NCBI GenBank assembly: GCA_905250075.1
Contig: CAJNOP010000100.1
Location: forward strand, 316,642-380,641
From: Rotaria sp. Silwood1
Taxonomy: Eukaryota > Rotifera > Eurotatoria > Philodinida > Philodinidae
Length of the DNA stretch: 64,000 nucleotides
Direction: 5' to 3'
Position numbers and translations under genes: made by a program. Positions 1 to 10,770 of the stretch are shown here, piece after piece (positions within the stretch are counted from its first letter, which is position 1; each line of letters opens with the position of its first letter). The notes beneath the pieces are model-generated. The model saw only the letters and a program-made list of their open reading frames with translations, did no database searches and was not told the DNA's origin.

Positions 1-673
1 CTGTCAGTTGATCAAGTTCTCTGACTTGAAGTTGTACTGATTGAAAACCAGTCTTTTTATCGAATAGAAAAGTGGGTGAATTTGTTTCAAATGGTCCTGA
101 TTTAGTATCTTCAGGTCGAATGATGATTTGTTTACCAATATCAAATGCTACAGCAACGAATCCAACAGGAACAGTTATTCGACGATATGTTCCTAATTCG
201 ATATACTGTGCATTAGCTGGAGTACTCTTGACAAAGACATGTGGTGCTGTCAATATGTAACGACCAGGATCAAGTAAAATGCTTTCTCCATTTCTTAGAC
301 TCAAACCTAGTTCGTCCTGATTTATTGTAACAATTTGAATATTGCCCAGTGTAATAAGTTTATCGGTAATACTGGTCACATTGATTAGATGATCAAATGG
401 AGAAAAGAAAGTATATCGACCTGGTGCAAGAAATTTAGGGCTGCGATTGAACATAGCTAAACCTAGTTGACCATCTTGAATGAGATTCAAGCCTAAACCA
501 GCTGGTGGTCGTGGTCGTTGTAGTAGATTTCGTTGTTCGAGTTCATCGTACAATGATCGATCTGGATTAAGTCGAACCTTCATATCACCACCTGCATGTC
601 GAATCGTCTGACTAAATGTTTTTTTATAATCAGACACCAATTTGCCATCGATCTCATCGGAATTTATAGACAT
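1..673 (-). CDS. SPFH/band 7-like domain protein, 5' part only
   Basis: Open frame of 224 codons from an ATG at 673 down to the window edge; an in-frame TAA lies at 695-697 just upstream, so the start is fixed. The 3' end is outside the window. After about 30 residues the protein reads [10 protein letters not shown], then two repeated beta-rich modules of the type [12 protein letters not shown] and [13 protein letters not shown], then [15 protein letters not shown]. The 'xPGRYxxxxP' phrases and VGFVAVAFD resemble the start of SPFH/prohibitin-type domains, which scaffold membrane microdomains. No signal peptide or membrane segment is seen in this part. The match is by pattern only. An alternative is an unrelated bdelloid-specific beta-sandwich protein. 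Confidence 0.6.
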   Translation of the reverse strand, partial: MSINSDEIDGKLVSDYKKTFSQTIRHAGGDMKVRLNPDRSLYDELEQRNLLQRPRPPAGLGLNLIQDGQLGLAMFNRSPKFLAPGRYTFFSPFDHLINVTSITDKLITLGNIQIVTINQDELGLSLRNGESILLDPGRYILTAPHVFVKSTPANAQYIELGTYRRITVPVGFVAVAFDIGKQIIIRPEDTKSGPFETNSPTFLFDKKTGFQSVQLQVRELDQLT

Positions 674-2736
674 TGATGAGAAAAGGTGCGATCGTTAAAT
701 AACTGATGTATCTTAAGTGATAACGAAGAATAAAAAAATTTACTATTCTTATTATTCAATAGAAAAATTCGAAACATAATTATTTGATCAGAATGGATCT
801 CAAAGAAAGTTAATTTGAGAAAGGAATATGGAAAAGGATCCCAAGTGGTACATGCATCTTCGTTGACATGCTACTTCTATTTTAGAAATGGCTTCATACT
901 GTGTTATTACATTATCTTGATTCGTACGTTAAATAAGAACCATAACGAGTACCAGAGTCCTCTCTTTATTGTATTTAGTAAATGAAAGAGGAAATATATG
1001 ATGTGAAAATGTCTCCAAAACTAAGTATGATTTCAATTATGTTCTAGATACCAATACAGACGACTATTTTGTAATAAAAATTTTGATCCCTTATGGATAA
1101 CACTAACAACTTTTAAATATATATCGTCAAAGTGTGAATGATCTTTTTATTCAGTTGAGCCTAATTAATATATAAAAAAACAAATGACTGGTCAGATTTC
1201 ACCGATTTGTTCTCTGTTTGTTATTGGAAGTAGAAATCGTCTTTTTTATTTTTATGTAAAGAAATTTAGAGTTGCATTAATAAATCTATCTTTCCAGTGA
1301 GAATATGATTTGTAATATCTACTTAAAAGAAAATTAGCTTTTCCTAGTACAACTGAACTAAGTTGCATTTGATTTGGGATATGATTTTACATAAAATGAA
1401 ATATTTATATTACAATCAATTGTTATTTATAGAAGTTTTGTTGAAAAGAATACTAAACTGGTGAAAACTGTACGTAGTTCAATCATTGTTTTAGAGCGTT
1501 TAATAATTCACACAAGGTAAACTAAAATCGATTTCGAACTTTTTATAAATTTTTCTCTCTTTCTTAAATAAATTCAGTAAATGCATCATTTTAATTCTCA
1601 AAAACTTCATAAAAAATACTTTCTCAACTAAGAACGTCAGTTTAACTTTATTGTTTTCTTTACAATAACGAATGAATACAAATGCAGTATTTTAAATTTC
1701 TCTAATCAATGTATTAAAATTCAGTATAATACATATAAGATAGTACACAGACCTGTTTACTTGCATATATGTTCTGAGTTACTTATTCATATTTTGTTTA
1801 AAAACTTCACATATCGAAGATTTGTTTACCTCTTTCTTAATATACCATGTTTTATTTTGGTTTTAAAGCACGAAGTTTATAGTTATCTTTATTTGATGAC
1901 ATCAAGATGAATCAGCATTTATTTTCAAACTGATAACAGGTGACGTCAAAATTATTCATATTATTAGAAGAGATAAACGTCATATCGAGCTGTGTTTAGC
2001 TCAGAGTTAATGATGGTATATTTGAAATCCAATACCCTTGAGTTCAATTCTTGAGTCAAGATGTCATTGAAATAATGATCAATGAGATGTTTACGATATA
2101 TGAGTGCTATATCATAGTTTTCTATGATTCGTCAGTTCGATTCTAACAGACGGTGATGTTTAGTTTTTGAATTTGCAGGACTACAACAAAACCAGAAAAC
2201 ACACCGTTAAACTCGAACATATTAAAACATCCGAAAATATTTCATTTTGAACTCTTTCAAATCCTTTGTTTTATATCGCAATAGTAATCGAAAACGCTGA
2301 TCAGCATTAATTCGGTACTTTCTTATCATTTAGACTGAGTACACTATTTTCACTTTTTATCTTCTGTGAAAGCGATCAATGAGAGAGTGTATTTGATGTC
2401 TTTCATTCATTTCAGTGTTTTTTTCTTATTTCCAATTTGAATACAAAACAATTTTAATTATCATCAATATAATTTCAATATTAATGCTAAGATGATTTTC
2501 TTAACAAGATCTGTCTCATTTGAGACGCATCACTAGATAAAATTTGTTTTTAATAAAACAGAAAAGTACAAATTAATCTTTCTTCCACAGATTAATGTTA
2601 CTTATTACTTTATATTCAACCAATAAAAGTGATAGATAAAAAAATTAGTTAATATAGAATTCAAGAAACGTGACATTTAGAGTTTCCTGAAATTTTTGTT
2701 TGAGAGAATATTATCCTGAAACCATAAGATTGAAAT
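674..2736. other. AT-rich intergenic stretch, no gene seen
   Basis: No long open frame or convincing exon on either strand. Around 1988-2155 are two weak tRNA-like B-box phrases (GAGTTCAATTC and CAGTTCGATTC), with a TTAGCTCAG A-box-like string before the first. Acceptor stems do not pair, so no tRNA is called. Confidence 0.5.
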
Positions 2737-2848
2737 GATGGGTGTGAGTGTGGATGTGGATGTGGATGTGGTTCTGAACGGAAATTAGATAAAACGAACG
2801 CCTGCACATCAAAACAAACATCCACATCCACCCCTACACACACCCTCT
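2737..2848. repeat. G/T-C/A hairpin repeat, copy 1
   Basis: Left arm holds (GGATGT)n-type repeats preceded by GGGTGTGAGTG. Right arm, about 50 bases later, is CATCCACATCCACCCC with CACACACC. The arms are imperfect reverse complements. It is one of at least nine such structures in this window; see findings. Confidence 0.75.
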
Positions 2849-4579
2849 CTTTCTCTGGATGTGTTTTTAAATAAGTAACGAAATAACAGTGTAAGTAGTT
2901 GAGTAGATAAGCAAATAAATAAATAAATAGTTAAATTAGAATATATTGATATAAAATACTGTTTTTATTTTAGTTCTTTTTTTGTGTTAAAGTTTTCAAT
3001 ATTTTTGAGTATTTTAGTGTTCTTGAAAGATATGAAGAAGTTTAATAGGTTGATTTCAGTTTATATTAGGTAGAAATATGGCAACTATCTGAATTTTAAG
3101 TTAAATGAGAATATCAATGAAAGATTCTGATATGAAGTATTTTAAGAACGAATAATTCTCAAGACTCTAGTTTTGAATGATATAAGAAAGAGTTATTATT
3201 AATAAGATGATGTAAATTTGTTTTCTTTTAAGAAAATTAAACGAGAACGTTTTAGTTATTATTTTTAGTAAGAAAAATTATTGAGATAAATGCACCTCTT
3301 TCTAAGTGAATTTTATATAATAAAAGGAAATGAAGTTTATTTTTAAGAGTTTTTTAGAGAATGAACCAGAAATATTCTTGTAAATTTAATGAATTAAGAT
3401 AAATTGAGCTTGTTTTAGGAGTTGGGAAAGAAACAGAATATTTTTGGTAGGAAAAGAACTTTCTTTTTAGAAAAACGAGAGCAAATTTATTTTCTTTTTT
3501 AATTTTAAGATCATTTTAAAGTTTTTTTATAATTTTATTAATTTAACAATTAAAAAAAATATAATAAATAATTAATAACAAAGCAATGCGTTTCGAATTC
3601 TTCTTCAAACTAGGTGACTAACTAGCCAAGATAGCTGTCGTTTCATCTAGTCTAGTTCCTTTATTTGCTTTCATTCAGTGGGAAGTAATCTCTTCGTCGG
3701 GCGAGAAATACTCTATTAAAGGTGTCGTTAACTCTCTATTTACTTCCTATTCTCTATCTAACATACTAACTCCATGGAGGATGGGTGTGGATGAATGTAG
3801 GGCAGGAGAAACTCTCAAATCCACACCTACACTTAATTGAAAAATTTTAATCTTATTCACAAAATGATTTGCATCCTCAATTCTTTATATGTACAGATTG
3901 CCGAATTGGTTGGGCTTTTATATCGTGGAAATGGAGATTTAGACTCAATCATTGTACAATTTTCAAAGGTATTCTTTATATGAAACTTTATAATGCCTAG
4001 TTTATCTTATAAACAGTAACAAAAAAATATCAGCACTAATTTAATTCTTTCTTTTTTTTCTGAAATGAAATCCAATTTATTTCGTTAAGTGTATGTTCGC
4101 TTGTTGCTGATAAAGCTGCAATGATATATTATTAGCTCCGAATGTGATACTTGTTAAAGTCAATTAATGATTTGAATGTAAAATAGAAGATTGAAAAACT
4201 CGAACGAGTAGATGAATGGCTCACGAATAAGGTTGCAAATAAAAATGATTGTTATGAATCATTACAAGTTATCATGGTTCGAACAATTTTCAGGATTCTG
4301 GAATATTAACAGTTTTTATGTAGGGTAAAAATATGAATCTTCGAATATTTTATTGACTTTATGAGCCATAGGACATTCAAACGAATTCATTAAATGACTC
4401 AACGTTCTTTTATATTGCAATTCAACCTTTTCATTATTGTTACTTTCTCTATTCGTCTTCAAATTTATTTTCAAAAAAAAAAACTCAGGCAAAGCAAAAC
4501 CACACAAGAACATATTGAATATGTTTTGCTGCAAAAACTACTCAACCAGCAATGACGACAATCGCAGCACGACAACTAT
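2849..4579. other. AT-rich intergenic stretch with one hairpin repeat
   Basis: No supported gene. A short copy of the G/T-C/A hairpin lies at 3777-3834 (GGGTGTGGATGAATGTAGG facing CCACACCTACACTT). The short minus frame at 4316-4534 has no recognisable motif and is probably chance. Confidence 0.5.
3777..3834. repeat. G/T-C/A hairpin repeat, copy 2
   Basis: GGGTGTGGATGAATGTAGG, a spacer of roughly 15 bases, then CCACACCTACACTT. Compact version of the family. Confidence 0.6.
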
Positions 4580-6010
4580 TTAGAAATATTTGCTTTGTAC
4601 TCGATGATATCCTCGATTGAAGATATTGTTTGCGATGTTAATCAGATGAAAGGTCACTAAGACTATTGAATTGATTTCAATGTATGTTTTGACCGTTTCG
4701 ATCCGTAATGATACTTCTCCATGTGATTGCATATGGCCAGCATATAATTTGAAGATCACGATAATCAGTCTCATAAATACTGCCTCATTGGTGGATAATG
4801 ATTTCTCAAGAGTACTTGATAATTGTCTAAGACTGTGTCGTGGTCGTTGGCTATCATCATCTACCGCATTTTTTTGTAGTGCACCTTCTTCCCATTTCAT
4901 TATATCATTTTTACAATAATGAGATACGTAATCCGAATGATTGTTATTCATGATTACGTATTGAGGGCTGCATAATTTATCTGGATGAGTTCGTTGTTTA
5001 TGAGCACTTGCTACTTCTATTTCCTTAAAAATATCACTTGGATATCGTTTTACTTCATGTTTTTCTGGGTTATCAGTGAAGAAAGGTTCATATTCGTTGT
5101 TTGTTAAACCTATACAAGAAATATGCCGATTAGGTGTAACTCTTCCAATAGTTGCCGCAATTTATTTTTACGTGATTTATCAGGAGTTTTCAATAAGTTC
5201 ATCAGTATTTTGGGAAAAAACTATCACAGAGTTGCTCAATACATATAAATTGTGGATGGTTGTGCGGATTAGAATGTGCGTCTGGGTGTGTGGTCTGACA
5301 GTATCAGCACATCATCAGAATTAATAAAGTAGAAATAACACAAGAAACTCATTAGAAAAAAAATAAGTTCTACTAGTCCTTCATGAATGGAATGGAGCTT
5401 CTAATGCAAATATTTATTCACTGAAGAATTGAATAAAATAGACTTATCTCATATGACGATATAGCTAATGACTTTTCAATTCATATGTGATTGTATAAGA
5501 AGACTTACGTGCAGTTATCGTCTGAATTCTAACGCTGAGTGATATCGAATTACGTTGCATTTTCAAATCTAATGGTGAATTGATAAGTAATATATTTAGT
5601 TGTTCTAGTTCATGTTTACATGTTTTCATGTACTTGTTCACAGAGTTAATTTTTTTAGATTTCCGATAAAGTTCATCTCTTAGTGGGTTCGATGGCGGCT
5701 CTTTTCTGACGATATGTCGAATATCATGAGACAATGATATTTGTTTAGCTTGCTTTGCTACTAGTTGAATTTCAACGACCAAGCAACGTTCCCATTCGTC
5801 GATGTTTTCTATTGATGCATATTGTTGTGTCTGATACGGATCATTATTCTGCTCAATTATAAACTGTTCCATCTGTTGACTGAGATCCAAACGATGTTGT
5901 GCATAATTCTTATCACAATAAAACATCTGTTGACATCTTACACATGTCGTTGTGCCTGTTTTTGTACAACATTTAATGAAACAACCTTCACTCTTTGCTT
6001 CTAGCATCAT
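4580..6010 (-). CDS. B-box-type zinc finger / coiled-coil protein (two exons)
   Basis: Model: exon 1 is 5509-6010, ending C|GTAAGT; exon 2 is 4580-5109, after TTGTATAG. The split codon C|GT keeps the frame and the total is 344 codons including the stop. Residues about 10-45 hold a cysteine/histidine cluster (CFIKCC, CVRCQQMFYC, then H in AQHR) laid out like the B-box-like finger at the start of many bdelloid proteins. An acidic, glutamine-rich helical region with coiled-coil character follows (QQMEQF, EWERCL, KHELEQL). Exon 2 is hydrophilic and resembles nothing I know. The last 60 residues are hydrophobic and odd, so a further intron near EAVF (GCA|GTATTT) is possible. The start is the first of two adjacent ATGs. 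Function unknown; a ubiquitin- or RNA-linked TRIM-like role would be only analogy. Confidence 0.55.
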
Positions 6011-6640
6011 GTGAATATGTTGATGTCGAGTCTATTGAAGAATAAAGCTAAAAAGAAATATTTGAAAGAACGCAAAGCATCTCAATTACATCGTATCCAC
6101 AAAGATTACTTAACGACAGGTAAGCATGGTTGACAAAATTTTATATGTTACAATGAAGAACGAAAACGATAGCGACAGAAAGAAACTGAGAGTAGAAAAA
6201 CGAGTGCAGGTAATCAAGCTGCTTTTTTTTTCTTAACTTCGACAAACAATAATGAATCGTGTTGGTGCACTTCTGTGAGGCAACTATTCTGCTATGTAAC
6301 CGAAATTTCAAAAAAACATCACATTCGAAAAACATTGGAACAGTAATCAAATAAGAATCACACGAATCTAATCAGATAGATTTTCTTTTTTTCTAATCGA
6401 ATCGATCTGCGGTTTTCGTATTTTTCCAAGACCAAAGTTCCATTGAAAATAAATAACATATGATGAAAAATGTATTGAAAGATGTTGAAACTTAATTCTT
6501 TACAAAGATATAAAGTCAATTCAAATTATAATCTATTTAGAAGCATAGTTGTCTAGCTGTAAAAAGAAACAATTATTTTCATGAGCTAAATTACTTTTCA
6601 ACTTCCGAGTCACAGAAAAATACACTCATCCGACACAAAA

Positions 6641-6716
6641 GGGTGTGGGTCGGGTGTGAGTGCCGATGGGGTGTGCATGTCTGTGCGAATGTAAGACCCA
6701 CACCCACACCCAGCTC
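6641..6716. repeat. G/T-C/A hairpin repeat, copy 3
   Basis: GGGTGTGGGTCGGGTGTGAG on the left; ACCCACACCCACACCC on the right. It lies about 240 bases past the stop of the NHL gene. The open frames seen here on both strands are caused by the repeat and are not genes. Confidence 0.75.
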
Positions 6717-7762
6717 AGCCAGAAACTGCTCTGGTATATGTGGCACATGGTCGGGCTTTCATCAAACTCATTGGTACGCCCGAATGAGTGTGGATGATAT
6801 GAGACTGTCCCGCACATGCGCGAGCTTCACCCTCACCAAGGCACCATCAGGTTAGTTACTGATCTTGCACGCTTGAATGGAATAAAAATCAAATTCATTC
6901 ATGACTGTTTATTTCATAGCAAGCGAAAGAAAAAAATAAACAATGTTCACACGCTTATTCGATAGAAAATCGTTGAACTCGATGATACCACCAATCAACA
7001 ACATACAGATTTCCCTCACGATCGTAGGATAAACCGATGGGATGGTAAAACTGATCTGCTCCTTGTCCGTACCCATTTCCATCCACAATGATAGTGCCCT
7101 GTTTTGCTTCTTTAGGCCAACGTACTATTCGATTATTCTCGCTGTCTATCACATAGAGGGTGCCCCATGCATCGACGAACAGTGCTTGAGGATACGACAA
7201 TTGTGTCAGAGCATTTCCATCGCCTTAATCTCCAGCGACTACAGTTCCTTCCATTGCATCTCTATCCCATTTCATCACACGATGATTGTCTCTGTCTGTT
7301 ATGTACACAGACAGTTGTCGATCGACAAAGATGTACATCGGCCTGCTGAGTTGATTGAGACCATCACCATATTGATTGCCACCAGCTACGAGAGTTCCAT
7401 TCTTGTCTCCCATTTGAAATCGTCTGACTTCATGTTTTACGGTGTCAGAAATATAAAGATTTCTCTAATCATCCATGGCCAATCCCCCACATTTGATATT
7501 ATCGACGATGATTTCTCCTTGAGTGGTGCCACTATGACGAGATCACCGTACGACTCGTCGATTCCATTCATCACAGATAATGAGACTATTCGCCTCTTTG
7601 TCGATCAGCACATCTGTTGGACCACGCAATTGATTCAATTGATTTCCTTTGCCATAGCCACCAGCTACTGCTTGTCCATTTGTATCACCCATTTTCCATT
7701 GGACAACACGCGCATTACTTCAGTCAGCGATGACCATCGTTAGATCATCATCAACAAAGATC

Positions 7763-7862
7763 NNNNNNNNNNNNNNNNNNNNNNNNNNNNNNNNNNNNNN
7801 NNNNNNNNNNNNNNNNNNNNNNNNNNNNNNNNNNNNNNNNNNNNNNNNNNNNNNNNNNNNNN
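7763..7862. other. assembly gap (100 N)
   Basis: A run of N interrupts the NHL gene, so at least part of a blade or an intron is missing. True length is unknown. Confidence 0.98.
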
Positions 7863-7965
7863 TTAATAGAGCATCTAGATCCATTAAGGCAGCGTCTTGA
7901 AGCTAAGGAGGTAATATAGGATGCAAAGCATAGGAACTAGAGTGCTATAGGTGGGCTCTGCAATG

Positions 7966-8041
7966 CGGGTGTGGGTGAGTATGGATATGGATGCAGATGT
8001 GAGCTAAGTCAACAACTACACTCACTCCCATCCCCACACCC
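7966..8041. repeat. G/T-C/A hairpin repeat, copy 4
   Basis: GGGTGTGGGTGAGTATGG faces CACTCACTCCCATCCCCACA. Nine outer base pairs (GGGTGTGGG/CCCACACCC-like) are nearly perfect. It lies inside an intron of the NHL gene. Confidence 0.75.
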
Positions 8042-8891
8042 AAAAAGCATCGTAATATGTTCGAAAGCTGCTTTTCTTGCACAATCTTCATGACGTTTTT
8101 TGGGCTAGATCTTTAGAATACAATTCATACTCACAGCATCTTATAACATAGTTTTTTTAAATTCAAATGAAGCATTTGCCGTAAAAGGGTACACTATGTA
8201 ATGGTAGTGTTAAACGAAAAGAAGAAACGGATTTCGGTTTCTAAATACCAACAAACAAAAAGGAAATGTCGTGAATGACAAAATAATCATTCATATTATA
8301 AGATCACAGATCGCCTCAGTGGAACCTTCAGCTAGTCGTAGAGTATCAATACATACAAAATAAACATGTGTAGCTGATTAAAGATTAGTATTTAATAAGC
8401 TAAAGAAGTGCTAGTCTAAAGCTTACCTAGCTGCTGAGTTATGACTATAGTTGTAGTTGTCAGTGGCGTTGGTGTTGTGGTTGTACTATTCGTCACTATA
8501 AAACATAGCAGAATATTTGTGTAAATGGAGCAAATAAATTTAGATCTACGATAAAATGCGATATAGAGCTCGATGCACTGAAGTTTTTGATGAAGTTAAT
8601 GCAGAGTTTTCAAATCGAATGGGGCTGAGTCGAATACTGAAAAACCGATTAGATTTTCAGTGTCATCTTTCATGATTTTGTGAAATCCTGCGTATACAGT
8701 AGAGGCTTGTTAGGTAGGGAAAAAGTTCTCTCCTCTAAAATCCCTATTATGATTTTTCTGCCTTCTATCGCAAATCTTGAGCTATTCATCGAGAAGAATT
8801 AAAAAGAGGAAAATCCAATAGACATATAGCTGATGCCAGTGCTTTTGATAATAAATGAAAAGCTTGTCCTGGCCAAACTCATCATTCATGT

Positions 8892-8964
8892 TGTGGATGA
8901 GATGTAGATGTGGACATGGATGGATGGAGAAAAGTCTTATACTCACATCTTACACCCATACCCT
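8892..8964. repeat. G/T-C/A hairpin repeat, copy 5
   Basis: GTGGATGAGATGTAGATGTGG on the left (read as overlapping GATG units), CTCACATCTTACACCCATA on the right. Degenerate copy, also inside the NHL gene intron. Confidence 0.6.
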
Positions 8965-9134
8965 TCGGCATCTTAATTATAGACTTTTTCTTGATACTTC
9001 TGTATTTTGTTAATATTGGGCATAGAATTAACAGTAACAAGAGCATGGAATCTGAACAGCTATCAAATCAAAAGAAAAATCAGAGAAGCAGGAAGTGCAT
9101 CAACAAATCAAAGTTTCATCGATACATTAGCACA

Positions 9135-10180
9135 CCCTAGTGAAGGTATTCATCAAGAGACTACTCAAAAAGTACTCATAGGTTTCGAGTACTCACCGTG
9201 TACAGTTGAGTGTTTCGGGAGTACTCGTAATCCAGTTTTTGTCTATTTCAGTGATTTTTTGTAAAATATTCAGAGTTCCATATTCTGCTCAGTACTGTTA
9301 TGCTATATCCATTTTATTTAATTATAGCATTAACTATAAATCACAGGTATATTATGAAAATTTGAGAAATGAAATATGTCATGTTATGTTTATAATTGTT
9401 TAAATAGTGTATAGAGACGAACTTTTCATCTTGAGAAAGTGAAGAAACACAAAAAGAAAACATCTATCGAGAACATCACAACACTACTACAAAGAAATGA
9501 GGAAAAAATTATTCATGAAATTAAGATATGTCATCACACTAAACATATAGTACTGATCATTAAGAAAAAAAACTAACAGACATTTTTCACCGAAACCTAG
9601 ATTTCACTTAGTAAAGTACAAAAAATAAATAATCAATAAATACAGTATTTTTTAGTATGATGCATCTATCCTCACAATATAGAAGTCTGATTAGTTTGTA
9701 GCAAAATTTATTATTCATCTTTTTTTTTTCATTAATTTTCACCATTAATCTAAAAATACTGCGTATTAATTTATAAAGAAATATCATCTAAAAATTTGGG
9801 CAATGAAATTCAACGAATTTCGATTTATATATTTACAAATATATTTAGTCATACTCTAGAAATGAACATTTGAAAATAAAAAGTCGTTTTTCTATTCTTT
9901 AGAAATCCACTCTTTGAAGCAGTATCAGTGACTCATCAGAAGAGAATGAAACATAGAATAGATAAGTCATTAAAATAGTTCTTCTCTATTTTTTATTTAA
10001 TTAAATTATTGTTCTTTTTTTTACATATTTTCATTTCATTTTTGTATAGGCTAGTGCATTAGTGTTTTGTTAAATATTTTCACTAGATAAGAAGATGAGT
10101 ACTTCGTTGAGTAGTCGCGTGACTAACCTGAGCACTCATGCCAGCAAGTTGTACTCACATGATGAGTATTTTCACTAGGG
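9135..10180. mobile_element. non-autonomous TIR element with GAGTACT iterons
   Basis: The left end reads CCCTAGTGAAGGTATTCATC and the right end, reversed, CCCTAGTGAAAATACTCATC: terminal inverted repeats of about 20 bases. Both subterminal zones repeat ACTACTCA and AGTACTCAT motifs (about 9160-9230 and 10100-10170). The 1.05-kb interior has no transposase-like frame. No convincing target-site duplication is seen (CA at most). It sits in the long first intron of the NHL gene. Confidence 0.6.
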
Positions 10181-10770
10181 CATTGCCAGAACTATGAAGC
10201 AAGTAAATACAGTATTATAAGGCAACAACAAAAGATACTTCTATTTCATTTGCATCACACTGAGAAGAATATATCTGTGAACATGGACGCTGTCATTCTT
10301 GTTGTTTCTATGAATGTTGCACCTGGTATTGTTCCCAGTGTCGTTTTTTCTATTGTGTCCCTTTTTCTTGTTAAAACAATTGCTAATGTGATAGCAACAG
10401 CTACTGCTATCAAAATAGCAACAATAATAGCAAAGAACATGCGCTTCAACATGCTTTTTGTAGGAACTACACGTCTAAGCTAATTATCTCTTTCTATTAA
10501 TAACCAATGTGAAGAATATACATACAATATTGTTGTTGGAACCGTTTATGCTTTATAATGATATCTGAAATCACCGACATGTGCAAAATAGTCAAAGGGA
10601 GGAAAGAACGTTTTATTTTAAGGAAATAATAGTACTAAAACAGCAAGTCTTCATACATATTTTCTATCTGGCTGTAATCGATATGGATAAGCTAATAATA
10701 TCTTTATATATACGTAAATATCATCTTGCATTTGTGATGTAAATCGATTTCGTTGATTTAAATAAATAAA

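Larger units (their letters stand above)
6955..10452 (-). pseudogene. NHL-repeat type II membrane protein gene with four in-frame stops
   Basis: Exon 1 (10323-10452) encodes MLKRMFF, one hydrophobic anchor of about 20 residues and a TRKR stop-transfer, ending CCA G|GTGCAA. Exon 2 (8427-8495, between TATAG and GTAAGC) joins in frame and encodes a Thr-rich linker (TNSTTTTPTPL). After the N gap, 6955-7762 encodes about four to five NHL beta-propeller blades with repeated phrases such as GLNQLSRPMYIFVD, VYITDRDNHRVMKW and LYVVDWWYHRVQRF, then TAA at 6955-6957. This short cytoplasmic tail, anchor, Thr-rich stalk and extracellular propeller is common in bdelloids. Within the blades are four stops in the coding frame: IAD*SNAR, VVR*SRH, MDD*RN and AGD*GDG (7225-7227). 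The first two sit where Trp is expected, the others fit Gln. Either a pseudogene or a damaged allele. A possible further exon is 7863-7902. Confidence 0.75.

Noticed and set aside
6626-6855. Opposed small frames over a G/T repeat
   Set aside because: They arise from the hairpin repeat (poly Val/Gly/Trp and Pro/Thr/His wording) and have no gene-like composition.
7042-7743. Plus-strand open frame of 233 codons
   Set aside because: It is the antisense shadow of the NHL blades on the minus strand, whose repeated GxxNQL..P and VxxWN.R phrases are unmistakable.
10255-10483. Plus frame over the NHL anchor exon
   Set aside because: Mirror image of the hydrophobic anchor. The minus strand explains it and splices in frame to the Thr-rich exon.
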